Below, in pieces: positions 12,080 to 24,873 of a stretch of 64,000 nucleotides of DNA. The notes below the pieces were generated by a model, which was given only the letters and a program-made list of their open reading frames with translations, was not told the origin of the DNA and searched no databases. The stretch covers positions 620,001 through 684,000 of the forward strand of contig JASJOG010000096.1 in assembly GCA_030142905.1 (NCBI GenBank). The letters run 5' to 3'. Numbering within the stretch: the stretch's first letter is position 1; every line of letters starts with the position of its first letter. This stretch comes from Heliopora coerulea. Its lineage: Eukaryota > Cnidaria > Anthozoa > Scleralcyonacea > Helioporidae. Position numbers and translations under genes: made by a program.

Positions 12080-12715
12080 TGATTGCAAAATATATTTTGT
12101 CTAAGACATAAAAGTTGATGTGCATCAATAAAGTGCGATGAGTTAAAATTGGCCGACTGCTTTAAATGTACATGTCAGGAAAAATGTGGTATGACGAGCA
12201 AATTTTGAAACAACCGTTAACATGTGCTGAACTGTAGTAGAATGTCAGTGTAACCATGTTTAAAAGATAATGGAATGCTTTGTAAAACTTTTAAAATTTG
12301 ATAAACTGGTGAATGTGGGTTTTTGATAAACTGGTTGAAAAGTCATTTTTGTGATCAAATAAGATGTCCAAGAGAGGAACAGTGGTATTACTATCTAACT
12401 CACAAGAAAACATGACTTTTCAATGTGAGTGACATTTCTGAAAAGGGCTGAGCGGAAAAAACATGGTCAGCAGAACAAAAATTGGCCAAGCAGTCAAACA
12501 AATAGGCCAAATCAAAGAGGTTTGAACTGTCCAACCAAAATCAGTTTTATTTGTCAATTTTGATAGTTTTATTCCCTTATCTGTTATACTTGTTGGGATT
12601 CTGTATAACCTTAAATCAACCTTCCAACAGACTGGACAAATAGCTTGCATAAGTGAAATTTTATTTTTCCCTAATACATTGTAGAATGAGTTAAAAAGCA
12701 GCTATATTACAGCAT
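12080..12715. repeat. Diverged copy of the 5.7-7.0 kb repeat family
   Basis: Blocks such as AACTGGTGAATGTGGGTTTT, TTTGATAGTTTTATTCCCTT and CCAACAGACTGGACAAATA match the arms of the 5735-6960 inverted repeat in the same nested order. No coding content is recognisable. Confidence 0.55.
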
Positions 12716-13229
12716 GGAAACATGAGCACCTACTATATTGTAGTTACATTAGGGACTAAAAATTCCTGGAAACCAGCTGACAAAAAGGAAATTCCCTATA
12801 TTTAATACTGGTCAGAAAATGAGTGCTCAGAAAAAAAACTAATACATCTCAGTATACATATGTTAATCTGGATAAATTTATTAGACTGTAACATACTCAT
12901 ACATTGTGTATTGAGAATCGCGTTTTGAGCATTGAAAATTGAGTTTTGTGTATTGAAAATTGAGTTTTGTGTATTGCACTTATGGGCCATCGTACAGCGC
13001 AGTGGAAGACAACCGTAGAAAAGGGACGGAAGAATTTTCGAGCAAAGCCTAATACTACAGTTTGTGCAAACCACTTTGCTGATGTTAAGTACACAAAAGT
13101 GAGCCCGGTTCTAATTTTTCAATGAATGAGTCCGAAAAGAAAATACTTATGCCGAAGAAGCGGACAAATCTGTAAGAATCTCACACATTGAGGATGTAGA
13201 TGACGCATTGACGAGCTTACCGAAACATC

Positions 13230-14182
13230 TGAAAAGCAATTTCCTCGAATACCTGAACTAACAAAATCGATACATTCAAGTCGCAATGGAGCATGAGGAA
13301 AATCGAGAACTCCCGTTCCTCGACTGCTGGCAACGAAAGACAATGACAAATTTCGAACCAGTATGTACGGAAAACCCACGGACACCAGCCGGCTTTTAGA
13401 CAACTCATTCTACCATCAAGTCTCGCATAAATTTTCAATAATTACGACACAAATAAAAATTCGTCTGTAGTACAACCAATGCCATAGATAAAGAACTCCA
13501 CCACTTAAAACAGATGTTCAGAATGAACAACTTCAATCAAGCATTTGTCGAGAGACAACTAAGTGCACCACTCAATCCTTTCAAGCCAACAGGAAGCGAA
13601 GAAGAGGAGGACACAACAAAAACATTGCCGATCCCTTACATCAAAGATACGTCTGAAAAGATACCTCGGATTCTTCGACCATATGGCGTCAAAGTTGTGC
13701 ACAGACCAATGACAACCTTGCGAAGTGTCGTGACCAAACTAAAACACCCAACACCAGCAGAATAAAGGAGAGAAGCCATCTACAAGATAAATTGTACGGA
13801 GTGCCAAGCCAGCTACATAAGTGAAAGAAGTCGAAATCTGTGTACCCGGATAAAGGAACACAAGAGATACCTACTTTCAAGGGACAGGACCGACAACATA
13901 GCTGTCCATCTTATGCGAAGTAAACACAGTATTGATTGGGACAGTGCAACCTGTCTAGCGTATACAACAAATTATTTTGAACACGTTTTTTTTGAAAGTT
14001 GGTACACCAATGAGGAAAAAAATTCCATCAATATTTGCCGTGAACTACCACCACTTAATCGAGACTTGTTGCGAATGAAGGACAAACTAGACGTGAGAGG
14101 AACAACGCGACTAGTCACGCCAACAGGATGCCCATCTCAAGTTATTATTATTATGTTTAATAATAATAAGAGTTCTTTATGA
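13230..14182 (+). pseudogene. Second Penelope-like remnant: RT thumb and GIY-YIG region
   Basis: A decayed frame reads MEHEENRELPFLDC (the E-x-x-x-x-L-P-F-L-D block after the RT core) and then HHLKQMFRMNNFNQAF, the usual post-RT linker. From 13514 the frame is open through IPYIKDTSEKIPRILRPYGV to a TAA at 13763. In the same frame it continues YKINCTECQASYISERSRNL and RIKEHKRYL, the GIY-YIG-type core, followed by FESWYTNEEKNSINICRELP to a stop at 14182. In this copy the second Tyr and the Arg/Glu-rich helix are kept. One in-frame stop plus upstream decay make it inactive. Confidence 0.75.
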
Positions 14183-14186
14183 CGAT

Positions 14187-14435
14187 ATGGGAGGGTACAG
14201 AGGTGTATTTGCGGGCAACACTTATGCGCACATTTTTCTGAAGAGGGACATAAATGGTTTGGAAGATATGTGCGTGCAAATCATTGATAATGCGGATGTA
14301 AGTGAACCAACTGGGAGAGAGGCTTATTGGATTGAAAAGTTAAAATGTTATGCGTCATTAGGCTTAAATGTTATGGAGATTTCGGAGTTATCCAAATTTA
14401 AGGGTCTAGTATCTGTAAAGGACAGGCGAGTGTGA
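14187..14435 (+). pseudogene. GIY-YIG-like C-terminal fragment
   Basis: An open stretch contains LEDMCVQIIDNADVSE and REAYWIEKLKCYASLGLNVM. This matches the C-terminal half of the GIY-YIG domain in another group of Penelope-type elements (the conserved Glu before W-I-x-x-L-K). It is in a different frame from the remnant just upstream and follows an AT-rich junction, so it is probably a separate 5'-truncated insertion. An (ACAT)n tail lies about 110 bp downstream. Confidence 0.55.
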
Positions 14436-14557
14436 TCTGATGTCCTGGAAGAAATGATGAAGGGGCCGGACCCCAAAATTTATTTTTTATAAAGTCTTAC
14501 TATTTTGAAGTTAGACATTTTAATTTTAAACTTTTTGTCGAACGAGGTTGGGAAGAT

Positions 14558-14580
14558 TACATACATACATACATACATAA
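14558..14580. repeat. (ACAT)n microsatellite
   Basis: About five to six perfect ACAT units, possibly the tail of the upstream truncated retroelement. Confidence 0.85.
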
Positions 14581-16332
14581 AGCCAAAGCGGTGTTTGCGA
14601 AAACCAGTAGAGTGCTCAACACCATATGGTTGAGCTAGTTTACAGTGAGATATTGCAGAGTCCTCACGTCGCTACTCCGAGTCTGTTGACGAGATTGTTA
14701 CAAACAAAGTACTGTCACTTGGATTTAGATCAGTAAAAAACCATTCAAACCCATAAATATTAAGTGTATCAAAATTCAAAAGTGTATCTAATATTATGAT
14801 GACAATCAACAGGACCTCTCACACTAGAGAGAGCTGGAGTTGAGTTTGCATGCAGTTTGCAGTTATTTGCTTATTACTGTAATATATTTGTCTCACTCTT
14901 TCACAACGTACTCTCTGGTTAGTACTGGTTTCATGAAGTCTCTGACTTTTGCTGTTAATGCTTCCCAGTTATAGCTTCATTAAAAAAGGCCCTGCGAGTT
15001 CACCAGTGGATATGGACAGGATAAGTACTAAATTTTAAAAACTGTCGCATTTACCTTGAGTAGAACTAAAAGTCCATCGCGGCGGATCTTTCGAGGATGC
15101 GGACATTCTTTCATCCTGGCATGTAACGTATGTATGTCAGTATTATCAAATTTGCCATGTCATCCCCGAATTTAAGGATAAAAGCCCAGGGAGACCAGTG
15201 AACGACCCCATCTTTAAGTAATACCATTTATGAAAACTACAATGAAGAGAAGAGTGACAATGATGACAACGACGATGGACCAGGGCAGGTGTCGAACTGG
15301 TGTACGACTTCGATGAATTTGCAGGCGAATAAAGAGTTTCTTGTTTGCTTTCAAGGGTAAGCAATTGTCGTCGGATAGATGCACGAAAACAATAAGTGGC
15401 ATACTTTGAGCAAATGTTTTCCTAAACTAGGTTTGAGTCTAATTTGACCAACACTCCTTTCACTCAGCTTCGTTCTCGCAGGCCACGAGGATACAGAGAG
15501 GCCAAAATTATCCGCCGATATCAGCCAGATACAGACTCTAGGCGTTCGAACCAGTTTTAGAGCAAAGAAAAGTACCACTTTACGTACTTTCGTATTTATG
15601 AGATAAGGACAGCCTTGAAAGGTCTAAGACGTCAAAACCCATACGGAATAATAAATTTATGTTGACTTTTGCACACAGACAACGTTAAACATGAACTCGG
15701 TCGTGAGCATTCCGTAACTCGCGATTCGAAAGCCGATATTGTTCTTGTTAAGGAACGCATTACATATCCCCACGACAGATTTGAAGAAAAACTCATGTAC
15801 TATCCGAATCAGTTCGTTTTCTCTTTGAAAATGCAAAATCCGCGTGCACGAAAGGCTTTTTCTGAGGAATAGTTTTTCGCAGTGATGTCCCAGTAAATTC
15901 CGACATGTTGGTAAAATTGATTGGTCCGCCCCATCGATGTAAATAAAGGTGCTGATTGGCTTATTACATTATCTGCTCTTGTACACTAAAGCCAGTAAAT
16001 AATTTAAGACCGGCAAACGAAATTGCTTTCTTGGTGCTTGCGACTGGTTTCACTTTGGCAGGACATCTTAGTTACTGGACAATTTATGACTTGAAAGGAC
16101 AGTTCTAAAACTCAGCTCTTTGGAATATGCTTTGGCCAACTGTTCACATTCTGTAGCAACGATTTGACTTACCTCTTTCTCATCAATATGAACGAAAGAC
16201 GTTGCGGGAACTTGCTTGTTGCCAGGACATTTGCTAAGCGACTGAGTGTAAACGACATTCTTCTCTGAAGTTGAAACGATGCTGATTTGTATAAATAGAG
16301 ACTTCTCATGTTCTAGTACTCACTTAGCTGAT
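14581..16332. other. No recognisable gene
   Basis: Mixed short ORFs on both strands (15146-15578 minus, 15669-15872 plus) without recognisable motifs. Not a clear repeat either. Confidence 0.4.
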
Positions 16333-16716
16333 CTAGACAATCACAGGTACGTCTGAATCGAGTAGCTTCGAAATGCAAGGTTTGCGAACGGAATAGTTTT
16401 GAGCAGCTTTCAATAGTGGCTTCCCGACTTCATTCTTCCCTAAGGGAGACTTCTTGGTTCGATTATTATCGCCTGGATTTTGTTGGTGTTTAATGACAAA
16501 GTAGAATGCACACTCTGGTTCATTAGGGACGATGGCTTTCAAATATTTTTTAATACTTATCCGGATTCCGTTCATGGTCAATTGTTCAAGAAGTGGGATA
16601 AAACACTCAGCGTCCCGAAGACTTGACCTGAGCTGACAGTCTTCGGATCGTCTCACCGCTTTCCACACAAGGATTTTATTGCGTTTTTCAGGATCGTTTT
16701 CCTTGTGAATTGTCAC
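16333..16716 (-). pseudogene. Crypton-type tyrosine-recombinase fragment
   Basis: The 127-codon minus-strand frame contains ECAFYFVIKHQ, KKSPLGKNEVGKPLLKAA and NYSVRKPCISKLLDSDVP. This order (C-x-FYF, then P-L/M-G-x-N-x-x-G, then N-x-S-x-RK-x-x-I-x-x-LLD) is that of the C-terminal catalytic region of Crypton-like tyrosine recombinases and the host genes derived from them; the Arg of S-x-R-K is present. The frame ends before the H-x-x-R/H-K and Tyr motifs, so it is a truncated, inactive piece. Family call from motif memory; a profile search would settle it. Confidence 0.5.
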
Positions 16717-17883
16717 TTCACTGAAGACATTGGAATCTATTTATGGCTTACAAACAAAAATGAACGGCAAACAGCCACCAGGAAACACGCTGAAAAGTTA
16801 CTTATCGTTGTAGATCATACTATCCTTCGGCGAAAATGTCCGGTTCAGTCTTTCTCGCTTCTCGCGTGGTTTGTGGATGATTACCTTCACCATGTTCGAC
16901 CAGTAATGCTTTCATCAGGATTTTAACACCTCTCAGGAAACGTTAAAACCGACTTCTTTCCGTAAATTCACCGTTGAACCCTTTGTGTTGAGGTGCCGCT
17001 GAACGCTTCATTGAAAATACGTAAGAGTTTCTTACACATTTTTTGTATTTTCCGATTTTTGATCAGCAATAAAAATGCAGAACTCTTTCATGTTTTCTTT
17101 GTTTATTTCCTCGGTTTAGTAATTCGTTTCATCTTCGCTACCAAAGTCTTTTGCCTTCGGATGAATACTTAGCATAAATCTTCATCATAGCACGTCTACT
17201 AGAAATTTGTAATTAACTTTGAGATAATGTAGGATTTATCAGTTTTTTAATACAAAAAATATCAAAATTTTTTTTTTCAATCGTAAGCTATCCGTAATGC
17301 TGGTATCCGACCGGTAACCTACGAGATTGCTCCGCTTTTAGGACGGAAAGTGTTGCCATCTACTAAAGTGTCTTTCTTCAAAGTTAAAAAAAAAGTGATA
17401 AGTTTGATCCGAGAACGATACGAAATACCTCAAGATCGCAACTAATACAGGGTCTCGATACGAACATCCATTGTTTAGCAGTAGAATTGTCAGGATGGAT
17501 CTCACCATTTGTGAAACCGTTAAAGGGTATTCTCACCAAATGTTTTGTTTTAATAAAACAGAGTCGAAATTTCAAACGTAAATATGACGACGAGCAGTTT
17601 AAATATAAAACAATTTCCAGTTTGGGTTGTTAATATTGGTGTCCAAATGTTGTCTTTTTCTTATATTGCATACCCTCTTCCAATCACAGTAAGGAAGATT
17701 TGTCATTTTGACAATTTTGAAGACTTATCAATGTTACTTGGATTCTCGAGAGATATATTGGAAGGGTGGGCGAGGGGTTGTTGCGTACACGTATTTCTAG
17801 TTTTCTATAAATAGCAAGTGTACGTTAATATTCTGGAAGCAGATGTTATAACTCAACATCATTTGTAACGTATTACGTCAATC
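16717..17883. other. No recognisable gene
   Basis: AT-rich sequence between the recombinase fragment and the tandem array. ORFs at 16705-16926, 17384-17575 and 17584-17814 have no recognised features. Confidence 0.4.
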
Positions 17884-18245
17884 ATTCTACTATACATTGG
17901 CCATAATGAAATTTCAATTAGGCAAGATATTTCTCACTCTTAATTAAAATTTTATTATCCCTAATGTATAGAAGAATGATGTTAATGGTCGTCTATTGGC
18001 GCTATGGAATGCCCTTCCAAACAAATGGTAGCGTATCTACGCTAGTGAACATCGACTGAATGAAATGAATGTATTTTTGCGCTAATGAGTTTGAGGTTGG
18101 CGTTGATGATAGTACATTTTTCGGCAATGACCAGCAAAAGGTGTAGTACCCCAGTCGACGTCATGTACATTACGCCACAGACGAACGCAAACCATGCATA
18201 TAGTACAGAAAATTTTGGCTAAATGTTTAATCCTGGATATCACAG

Positions 18246-18320
18246 GTGCAGTGGTGACGATAGCGCCTACGAGGACCTCTACCATGAAGAATGAAAGTAA
18301 CATAAATTCTACAGTTCCAG
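18246..18320 (+). CDS. Gene 1: candidate stalk exon, array unit 1
   Basis: The acceptor GATATCACAG precedes 18246 and the donor GTATCT follows 18320. The 75-nt frame starts and ends in phase 1, matching the Ig exon before it and the TM exon after it. It encodes AVVTIAPTRTSTMKNESNIN then STVPG: Ser/Thr-rich, with two N-X-S/T sequons, as expected for a glycosylated stalk. The gene 2 exon at 37038-37103 has the same phase, position and composition. The upstream pyrimidine tract is weak, so use of this exon needs transcript evidence. Confidence 0.45.
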
Positions 18321-18958
18321 GTATCTATATATAGACTAGTTTTGTATCGAACTTCATGTATTGTAACTGCTACACCTTTTGCTGTTCCTTACCAGAAACT
18401 ATACTATCATTAACGCCAATCTTAAACTTACGCCTTTTGTTGTTCAGTACCAGAAAATATATTATCAATAACGCCAACGTCAAACTCATTAACGTAAAAG
18501 TACATTCATTTTCTTCAATCGACAATCACTAGCGTAGGTAAGCAAACATTTGCATCGAAGGGCATTCTATAGCGCCAACAGACGACCACTAACACCATTC
18601 TACTATACATTGGCCATAATGAAATTTCAATTAGTCAAGATATTTCTCACTCTTAATTAAAATTTTATTATCCCTAATGTATAGAAGAATGATGTTAATG
18701 GTCGTCTATTGGCGCTATGGAATGCCCTTCCAAACAAATGGTAGCGTATCTACGCTAGTGAACATCGACTGAATGAAATGAATGTATTTTTGCGCTAATG
18801 AGTTTGAGGTTGGCGTTGATGATAGTACATTTTTCGGCAATGACCAGCAAAAGGTGTAGTACCCCAGTCGACGTCATGTACATTACGCCACAGACGAACG
18901 CAAACCATGCATATAGTACAGAAAATTTTGGCTAAATGTTTAATCCTGGATATCACAG

Positions 18959-19033
18959 GTGCAGTGGTGACGATAGCGCCTACGAGGACCTCTACCATGA
19001 AGAATGAAAGTAACATAAATTCTACAGTTCCAG
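18959..19033 (+). CDS. Gene 1: candidate stalk exon, array unit 2
   Basis: Identical to the unit 1 exon, with the same splice sites and phase 1-1. If several units are spliced in tandem, each adds exactly 25 residues without a frame change. Confidence 0.42.
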
Positions 19034-19671
19034 GTATCTATATATAGACTAGTTTTGTATCGAACTTCATGTATTGTAACTGCTACACCTTTTGCTGTTC
19101 CTTACCAGAAACTATACTATCATTAACGCCAATCTTAAACTTACGCCTTTTGTTGTTCAGTACCAGAAAATATATTATCAATAACGCCAACGTCAAACTC
19201 ATTAACGTAAAAGTACATTCATTTTCTTCAATCGACAATCACTAGCGTAGATAAGCAAACATTTGCATCGAAGGGCATTCTATAGCGCCAACAGACGACC
19301 ACTAACACCATTCTACTATACATTGGCCATAATGAAATTTCAATTAGTCAAGATATTTCTCACTCTTAATTAAAATTTTATTATCCCTAATGTATAGAAG
19401 AATGATGTTAATGGTCGTCTATTGGCGCTATGGAATGCCCTTCCAAACAAATGGTAGCGTATCTACGCTAGTGAACATCGACTGAATGAAATGAATGTAT
19501 TTTTGCGCTAATGAGTTTGAGGTTGGCGTTGATGATAGTACATTTTTCGGCAATGACCAGCAAAAGGTGTAGTACCCCAGTCGACGTCATGTACATTACG
19601 CCACAGACGAACGCAAACCATGCATATAGTACAGAAAATTTTGGCTAAATGTTTAATCCTGGATATCACAG

Positions 19672-19746
19672 GTGCAGTGGTGACGATAGCGCCTACGAGG
19701 ACCTCTACCATGAAGAATGAAAGTAACATAAATTCTACAGTTCCAG
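19672..19746 (+). CDS. Gene 1: candidate stalk exon, array unit 3
   Basis: Identical exon with identical splice sites, 713 bp after unit 2. Confidence 0.42.
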
Positions 19747-20384
19747 GTATCTATATATAGACTAGTTTTGTATCGAACTTCATGTATTGTAACTGCTACA
19801 CCTTTTGCTGTTCCTTACCAGAAACTATACTATCATTAACGCCAATCTTAAACTTACGCCTTTTGTTGTTCAGTACCAGAAAATATATTATCAATAACGC
19901 CAACGTCAAACTCATTAACGTAAAAGTACATTCATTTTCTTCAATCGACAATCACTAGCGTAGGTAAGCAAACATTTGCATCGAAGGGCATTCTATAGCG
20001 CCAACAGACGACCACTAACACCATTCTACTATACATTGGCCATAATGAAATTTCAATTAGTCAAGATATTTCTCACTCTTAATTAAAATTTTATTATCCC
20101 TAATGTATAGAAGAATGATGTTAATGGTCGTCTATTGGCGCTATGGAATGCCCTTCCAAACAAATGGTAGCGTATCTACGCTAGTGAACATCGACTGAAT
20201 GAAATGAATGTATTTTTGCGCTAATGAGTTTGAGGTTGGCGTTGATGATAGTACATTTTTCGGCAATGACCAGCAAAAGGTGTAGTACCCCAGTCGACGT
20301 CATGTACATTACGCCACAGACGAACGCAAACCATGCATATAGTACAGAAAATTTTGGCTAAATGTTTAATCCTGGATATCACAG

Positions 20385-20459
20385 GTGCAGTGGTGACGAT
20401 AGCGCCTACGAGGACCTCTACCATGAAGAATGAAAGTAACATAAATTCTACAGTTCCAG
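20385..20459 (+). CDS. Gene 1: candidate stalk exon, array unit 4
   Basis: Identical exon with identical splice sites, 713 bp after unit 3. Confidence 0.42.
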
Positions 20460-21097
20460 GTATCTATATATAGACTAGTTTTGTATCGAACTTCATGTAT
20501 TGTAACTGCTACACCTTTTGCTGTTCCTTACCAGAAACTATACTATCATTAACGCCAATCTTAAACTTACGCCTTTTGTTGTTCAGTACCAGAAAATATA
20601 TTATCAATAACGCCAACGTCAAACTCATTAACGTAAAAGTACATTCATTTTCTTCAATCGACAATCACTAGCGTAGGTAAGCAAACATTTGCATCGAAGG
20701 GCATTCTATAGCGCCAACAGACGACCACTAACACCATTCTACTATACATTGGCCATAATGAAATTTCAATTAGTCAAGATATTTCTCACTCTTAATTAAA
20801 ATTTTATTATCCCTAATGTATAGAAGAATGATGTTAATGGTCGTCTATTGGCGCTATGGAATGCCCTTCCAAACAAATGGTAGCGTATCTACGCTAGTGA
20901 ACATCGACTGAATGAAATGAATGTATTTTTGCGCTAATGAGTTTGAGGTTGGCGTTGATGATAGTACATTTTTCGGCAATGACCAGCAAAAGGTGTAGTA
21001 CCCCAGTCGACGTCATGTACATTACGCCACAGACGAACGCAAACCATGCATATAGTACAGAAAATTTTGGCTAAATGTTTAATCCTGGATATCACAG

Positions 21098-21172
21098 GTG
21101 CAGTGGTGACGATAGCGCCTACGAGGACCTCTACCATGAAGAATGAAAGTAACATAAATTCTACAGTTCCAG
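21098..21172 (+). CDS. Gene 1: candidate stalk exon, array unit 5
   Basis: Identical exon with identical splice sites, 713 bp after unit 4. Confidence 0.42.
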
Positions 21173-21810
21173 GTATCTATATATAGACTAGTTTTGTATC
21201 GAACTTCATGTATTGTAACTGCTACACCTTTTGCTGTTCCTTACCAGAAACTATACTATCATTAACGCCAATCTTAAACTTACGCCTTTTGTTGTTCAGT
21301 ACCAGAAAATATATTATCAATAACGCCAACGTCAAACTCATTAACGTAAAAGTACATTCATTTTCTTCAATCGACAATCACTAGCGTAGATAAGCAAACA
21401 TTTGTATCGAAGGGCATTCTATAGCGCCAACAGACGACCACTAACACCATTCTACTATACATTGGCCATAATGAAATTTCAATTAGTCAAGATATTTCTC
21501 ACTCTTAATTAAAATTTTATTATCCCTAATGTATAGAAGAATGATGTTAATGGTCGTCTATTGGCGCTATGGAATGCCCTTCCAAACAAATGGTAGCGTA
21601 TCTACGCTAGTGAACATCGACTGAATGAAATGAATGTATTTTTGCGCTAATGAGTTTGAGGTTGGCGTTGATGATAGTACATTTTTCGGCAATGACCAGC
21701 AAAAGGTGTAGTACCCCAGTCGACGTCATGTACATTACGCCACAGACGAACGCAAACCATGCATATAGTACAGAAAATTTTGGCTAAATGTTTAATCCTG
21801 GATATCACAG

Positions 21811-21885
21811 GTGCAGTGGTGACGATAGCGCCTACGAGGACCTCTACCATGAAGAATGAAAGTAACATAAATTCTACAGTTCCAG
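21811..21885 (+). CDS. Gene 1: candidate stalk exon, array unit 6
   Basis: Identical exon and the last of the array. It is followed by an edge half-MITE and then by unique intron leading to the TM exon at 23,997. Confidence 0.42.
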
Positions 21886-23996
21886 GTATCTATATATAGA
21901 CTAGTTTTGTATCGAACTTCATGTATTGTAACTGCTACACCTTTTGCTGTTCCTTACCAGAAACTATACTATCATTAACGCCAACGTCAAACTCATTAAC
22001 GTAAAAATACATTCATTTTATTCAATTGACATTCACCAGCGTACATACGCCACCATTTGCATCGAAGGGCATTCTATCGCACCAACAGACAACCATTAAC
22101 ACCATTCTACTGTACATTGGGGAACAACGCTTTTAAATTTTTGGCAGTGTGGCTAGTTTTTCCGCCAACAACTGTTTTTTGTAATTAATGAATGACATTC
22201 AATATCAAGACGTGATTAGAAATGGAAAACGACCAAAGTTCATTGTACCCTGTCCATCTCTTCGTAATTTTCGATTTGTTCGGTTCCGATTATTCCATTG
22301 TTACTTGCAGCTTTAGCTTCCACGATTGTGGTTTATCAACTGCGTAGACAAACTGCCATGATGGAAACTAAAAAGTATAACAAACAATGCAATAATGCAA
22401 TCTGCCGAGAAATGTTGACCATTCAAATTCAGTATCATTTAGAATTGCTTTTAAATTGAAACCGAACGATGGTATTTGTTCATCATTATGTCTGTATTCG
22501 TTCACGAGGTATTCACAGGTTTTTCAAACATGTGTTTTGACGTTATATTCTTCTCACAGGTCTATTGAAGAATATCCCTGGAAATGACCGGTCAAAGTTC
22601 TGAAACTTTCTACGCATACGATAAGAAATAAGGAGCATTCTATGTTCGTATTACACTGTTGCCATGGAAACAAACTGGAAACAGATCCCTTTTTAATTTA
22701 AAAATTCTAATTTTTGCTTCTGTTTTGAAATAGGACGATTTAAATTTTTAAGATTTTAGTATGTACGAATGGTAGATATCCACTGAAACAAAGCCTTTTT
22801 GATGAAAAAAAATAGGAAAAAAATTAAATTTATAATCGGACGAAGACCGAGATTTAGTGATTTCCATCACAACTAAAACAGACTTAGGAGTATATTTTCT
22901 GTGTTAAAATATACGTGCATAGTTTAAATGCTAAATAACTGTTATCTCCAGATGTACTTCTCATTTGTGAATTTTACCTGTTTGTGTTACGAATATGACG
23001 TTGCAGAGTACTTAATTTGCGTAACAGAAAGAAACAGATTTTTTCAGAATTGAAATGAGATTATGAAGCGAAGAATGCCATTCTTCCTCGCTTGAAATAT
23101 ATCTTCAACTAAGATCGAAATTAGATGGACGATTCTTCATCTAAGTGGCTCTTTTTAAATCTTCGCCGATCCCGTCGGAGTTTACAACTTCACTGTAGCT
23201 GACTCTGGATTATTTTTCTCTTACTTTATTTTTCTCTTACTCGTTAAAGAAAGACGTCTCTAAGGAGCAAGTGTTGAGAAATCCTTAATTTTTTAAACAC
23301 TTTAACAGCCCTTCTGCGTAACTTACACCACTCGGACTTTTTATTTCCTAGTAATTGTTTTTGATCATACACCATAGATGAATTTTGGAAGGAAAACCTG
23401 CGTGGATTGCAAGTTAGCAATACAACGACCTTGTTCATAACAGTCGAAAATTTAAATATTTTATGTGCCTCCTAGTCCTCTGTCTATTCATGTAGTTACA
23501 AACACCGTTTTGAAGTACAAACCCAAGACCGAGGACGGTAACGCTTGTTAAGATACTTACAAGGAATATAAGAATCTTTAAAATACCCGCAAATATAAAT
23601 GTTTACGTGTGCCGCCGTCTTTCGTCACCTGATTACTGGTTGTAAGTTAATGATTTGACGTATAACTCTACAGATGAATTCCATAGGAATGCGTAATTTG
23701 TTGCAACTGCACCCCAGATGCAGAGATAGATCGGACAGTAGAAGTGTCACGGACGTCTTTTTCACTGTCTAAAATTCCTTAAGATTTCAGACAATATAAC
23801 CTCGACTGCAACTGTTGTTATGCCCTAGAGAATGTTCTAGTGCCTCGTGTACCGCCTTGTCTGTCAGTACACGAAACAGTCGAAAAGATACATTTTCCTA
23901 CTTTTTCCAATATACATTGTATGAATTTGAGTAGTCTAGATAATTAACAGGTATTTGCATGAGTTGCATTTACTGTTTTTTTGTATGTTCGTTTAG

Positions 23997-24155
23997 TTAC
24001 AAAACAGCCTACTTCTGAGGAAACAAGTGATTTACCATTGGGCGCAATTGCTGGAATCGTAATTGGAATTATACTTGCTATCGTAATCACAGTTGCACCA
24101 GTCTATTGGTGTTACTTTAAAAATCGCGACGCTCATGGCATCTGCGGCAACACCA
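23997..24155 (+). CDS. Gene 1: transmembrane exon
   Basis: A T-rich tract and TTTAG acceptor precede 23997; the donor GTAAGT follows 24155. The exon begins and ends in phase 1 (159 nt). It encodes a short polar juxtamembrane piece (TKQPTSEETSDLP), a hydrophobic segment of about 23 residues within LGAIAGIVIGIILAIVITVA plus PVYWCYF, then KNRDAHGICGNT on the cytoplasmic side with positively charged K and R. This is a single-pass type I topology. The frame is intact, unlike the paralogous exon at 44,255. Confidence 0.78.
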
Positions 24156-24873
24156 GTAAGTAAAACCACTTAACATTAACTGAACGAAAGCCTAGAACTA
24201 TACTACAACGTCTATATTCGCTTACCTGAACTCATGAAAGTAGCATCCATGCAATATTTGTCAATAGCGTGTTATAAAAAGTCACTAAGATGGCCTTTTG
24301 TACAAGGTTTTGTACAAGCCGCGGACACTCGTATAAATGGTCTAAAATTTTTGACGACCAAAAGAAGCCGCAGCTACAATCACTGACAAATTTGTTGGAA
24401 CAAAACAGATGGTATATATCAGTAGCTCCCCATCCCCCTATTCAATCTTTTCAATCTGCAACCTCTCTTGCGAATCTATTACTATGTTCACCCATATGGA
24501 AACAACATTAAGAGGTGGGAGGTAATTTTTCACGCAATTGAATGGAAATTTTTTGAACTGTTTTAACTAAACTGGTTAATGATTGTAGTCTGAGGCGCAG
24601 TGTATACGTCCTGCTAAACTATTAACTGCTTATTTTAGCCCGCAGCTTGTATTAACCGCAGGCTATTTTCTGGAATAAAAGATCCTATTTTTGCGTTCCG
24701 TCATCGGTTTGGTATACCAAATGTTAACATTAGTCTTTAGGATTGTTTGCTGCCTTCATTGTTGTGAATTTAAATACAATATCGTCCGGAATTTCTTTTG
24801 CCTTTCCTCCGATAGCGTACAATCCCCTGAGGTATTCTTTTTTTTTTCTATGTTTTTTTTTTTTTTTTTTTAG

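Larger units (their letters stand above)
17884..22120 (+). repeat. 713-bp tandem array, about 5.9 units, each with a candidate stalk exon
   Basis: The sequence repeats with an exact 713-bp period (for example ATTCTACTATACATTGGCC at 17884 and 18597, and onward). I saw only three variable positions across units, such as GTAGGTAAGC versus GTAGATAAGC. Each unit is a palindromic ATTAACG-family MITE plus about 220 bp of unique sequence containing a 75-nt symmetric candidate exon. The right edge (21,940-22,120) is a slightly different half MITE lacking an internal duplication found in the array units. Such near-identity implies very recent amplification or ongoing homogenisation. Copy number in the real genome may differ from the assembly. 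Confidence 0.95.

Noticed and set aside
18082..21868. Six identical 73-codon minus-strand ORFs at 713-bp spacing
   Set aside because: They are the reverse-strand shadow of the tandem unit (MITE arm plus the candidate + strand exon), with no start context or domain. The + strand 75-nt phase 1-1 exon fits the gene context better.
17884..22120. CRISPR array
   Set aside because: The unit is 713 bp with no short repeat-spacer alternation, and the rest of the window is clearly eukaryotic.
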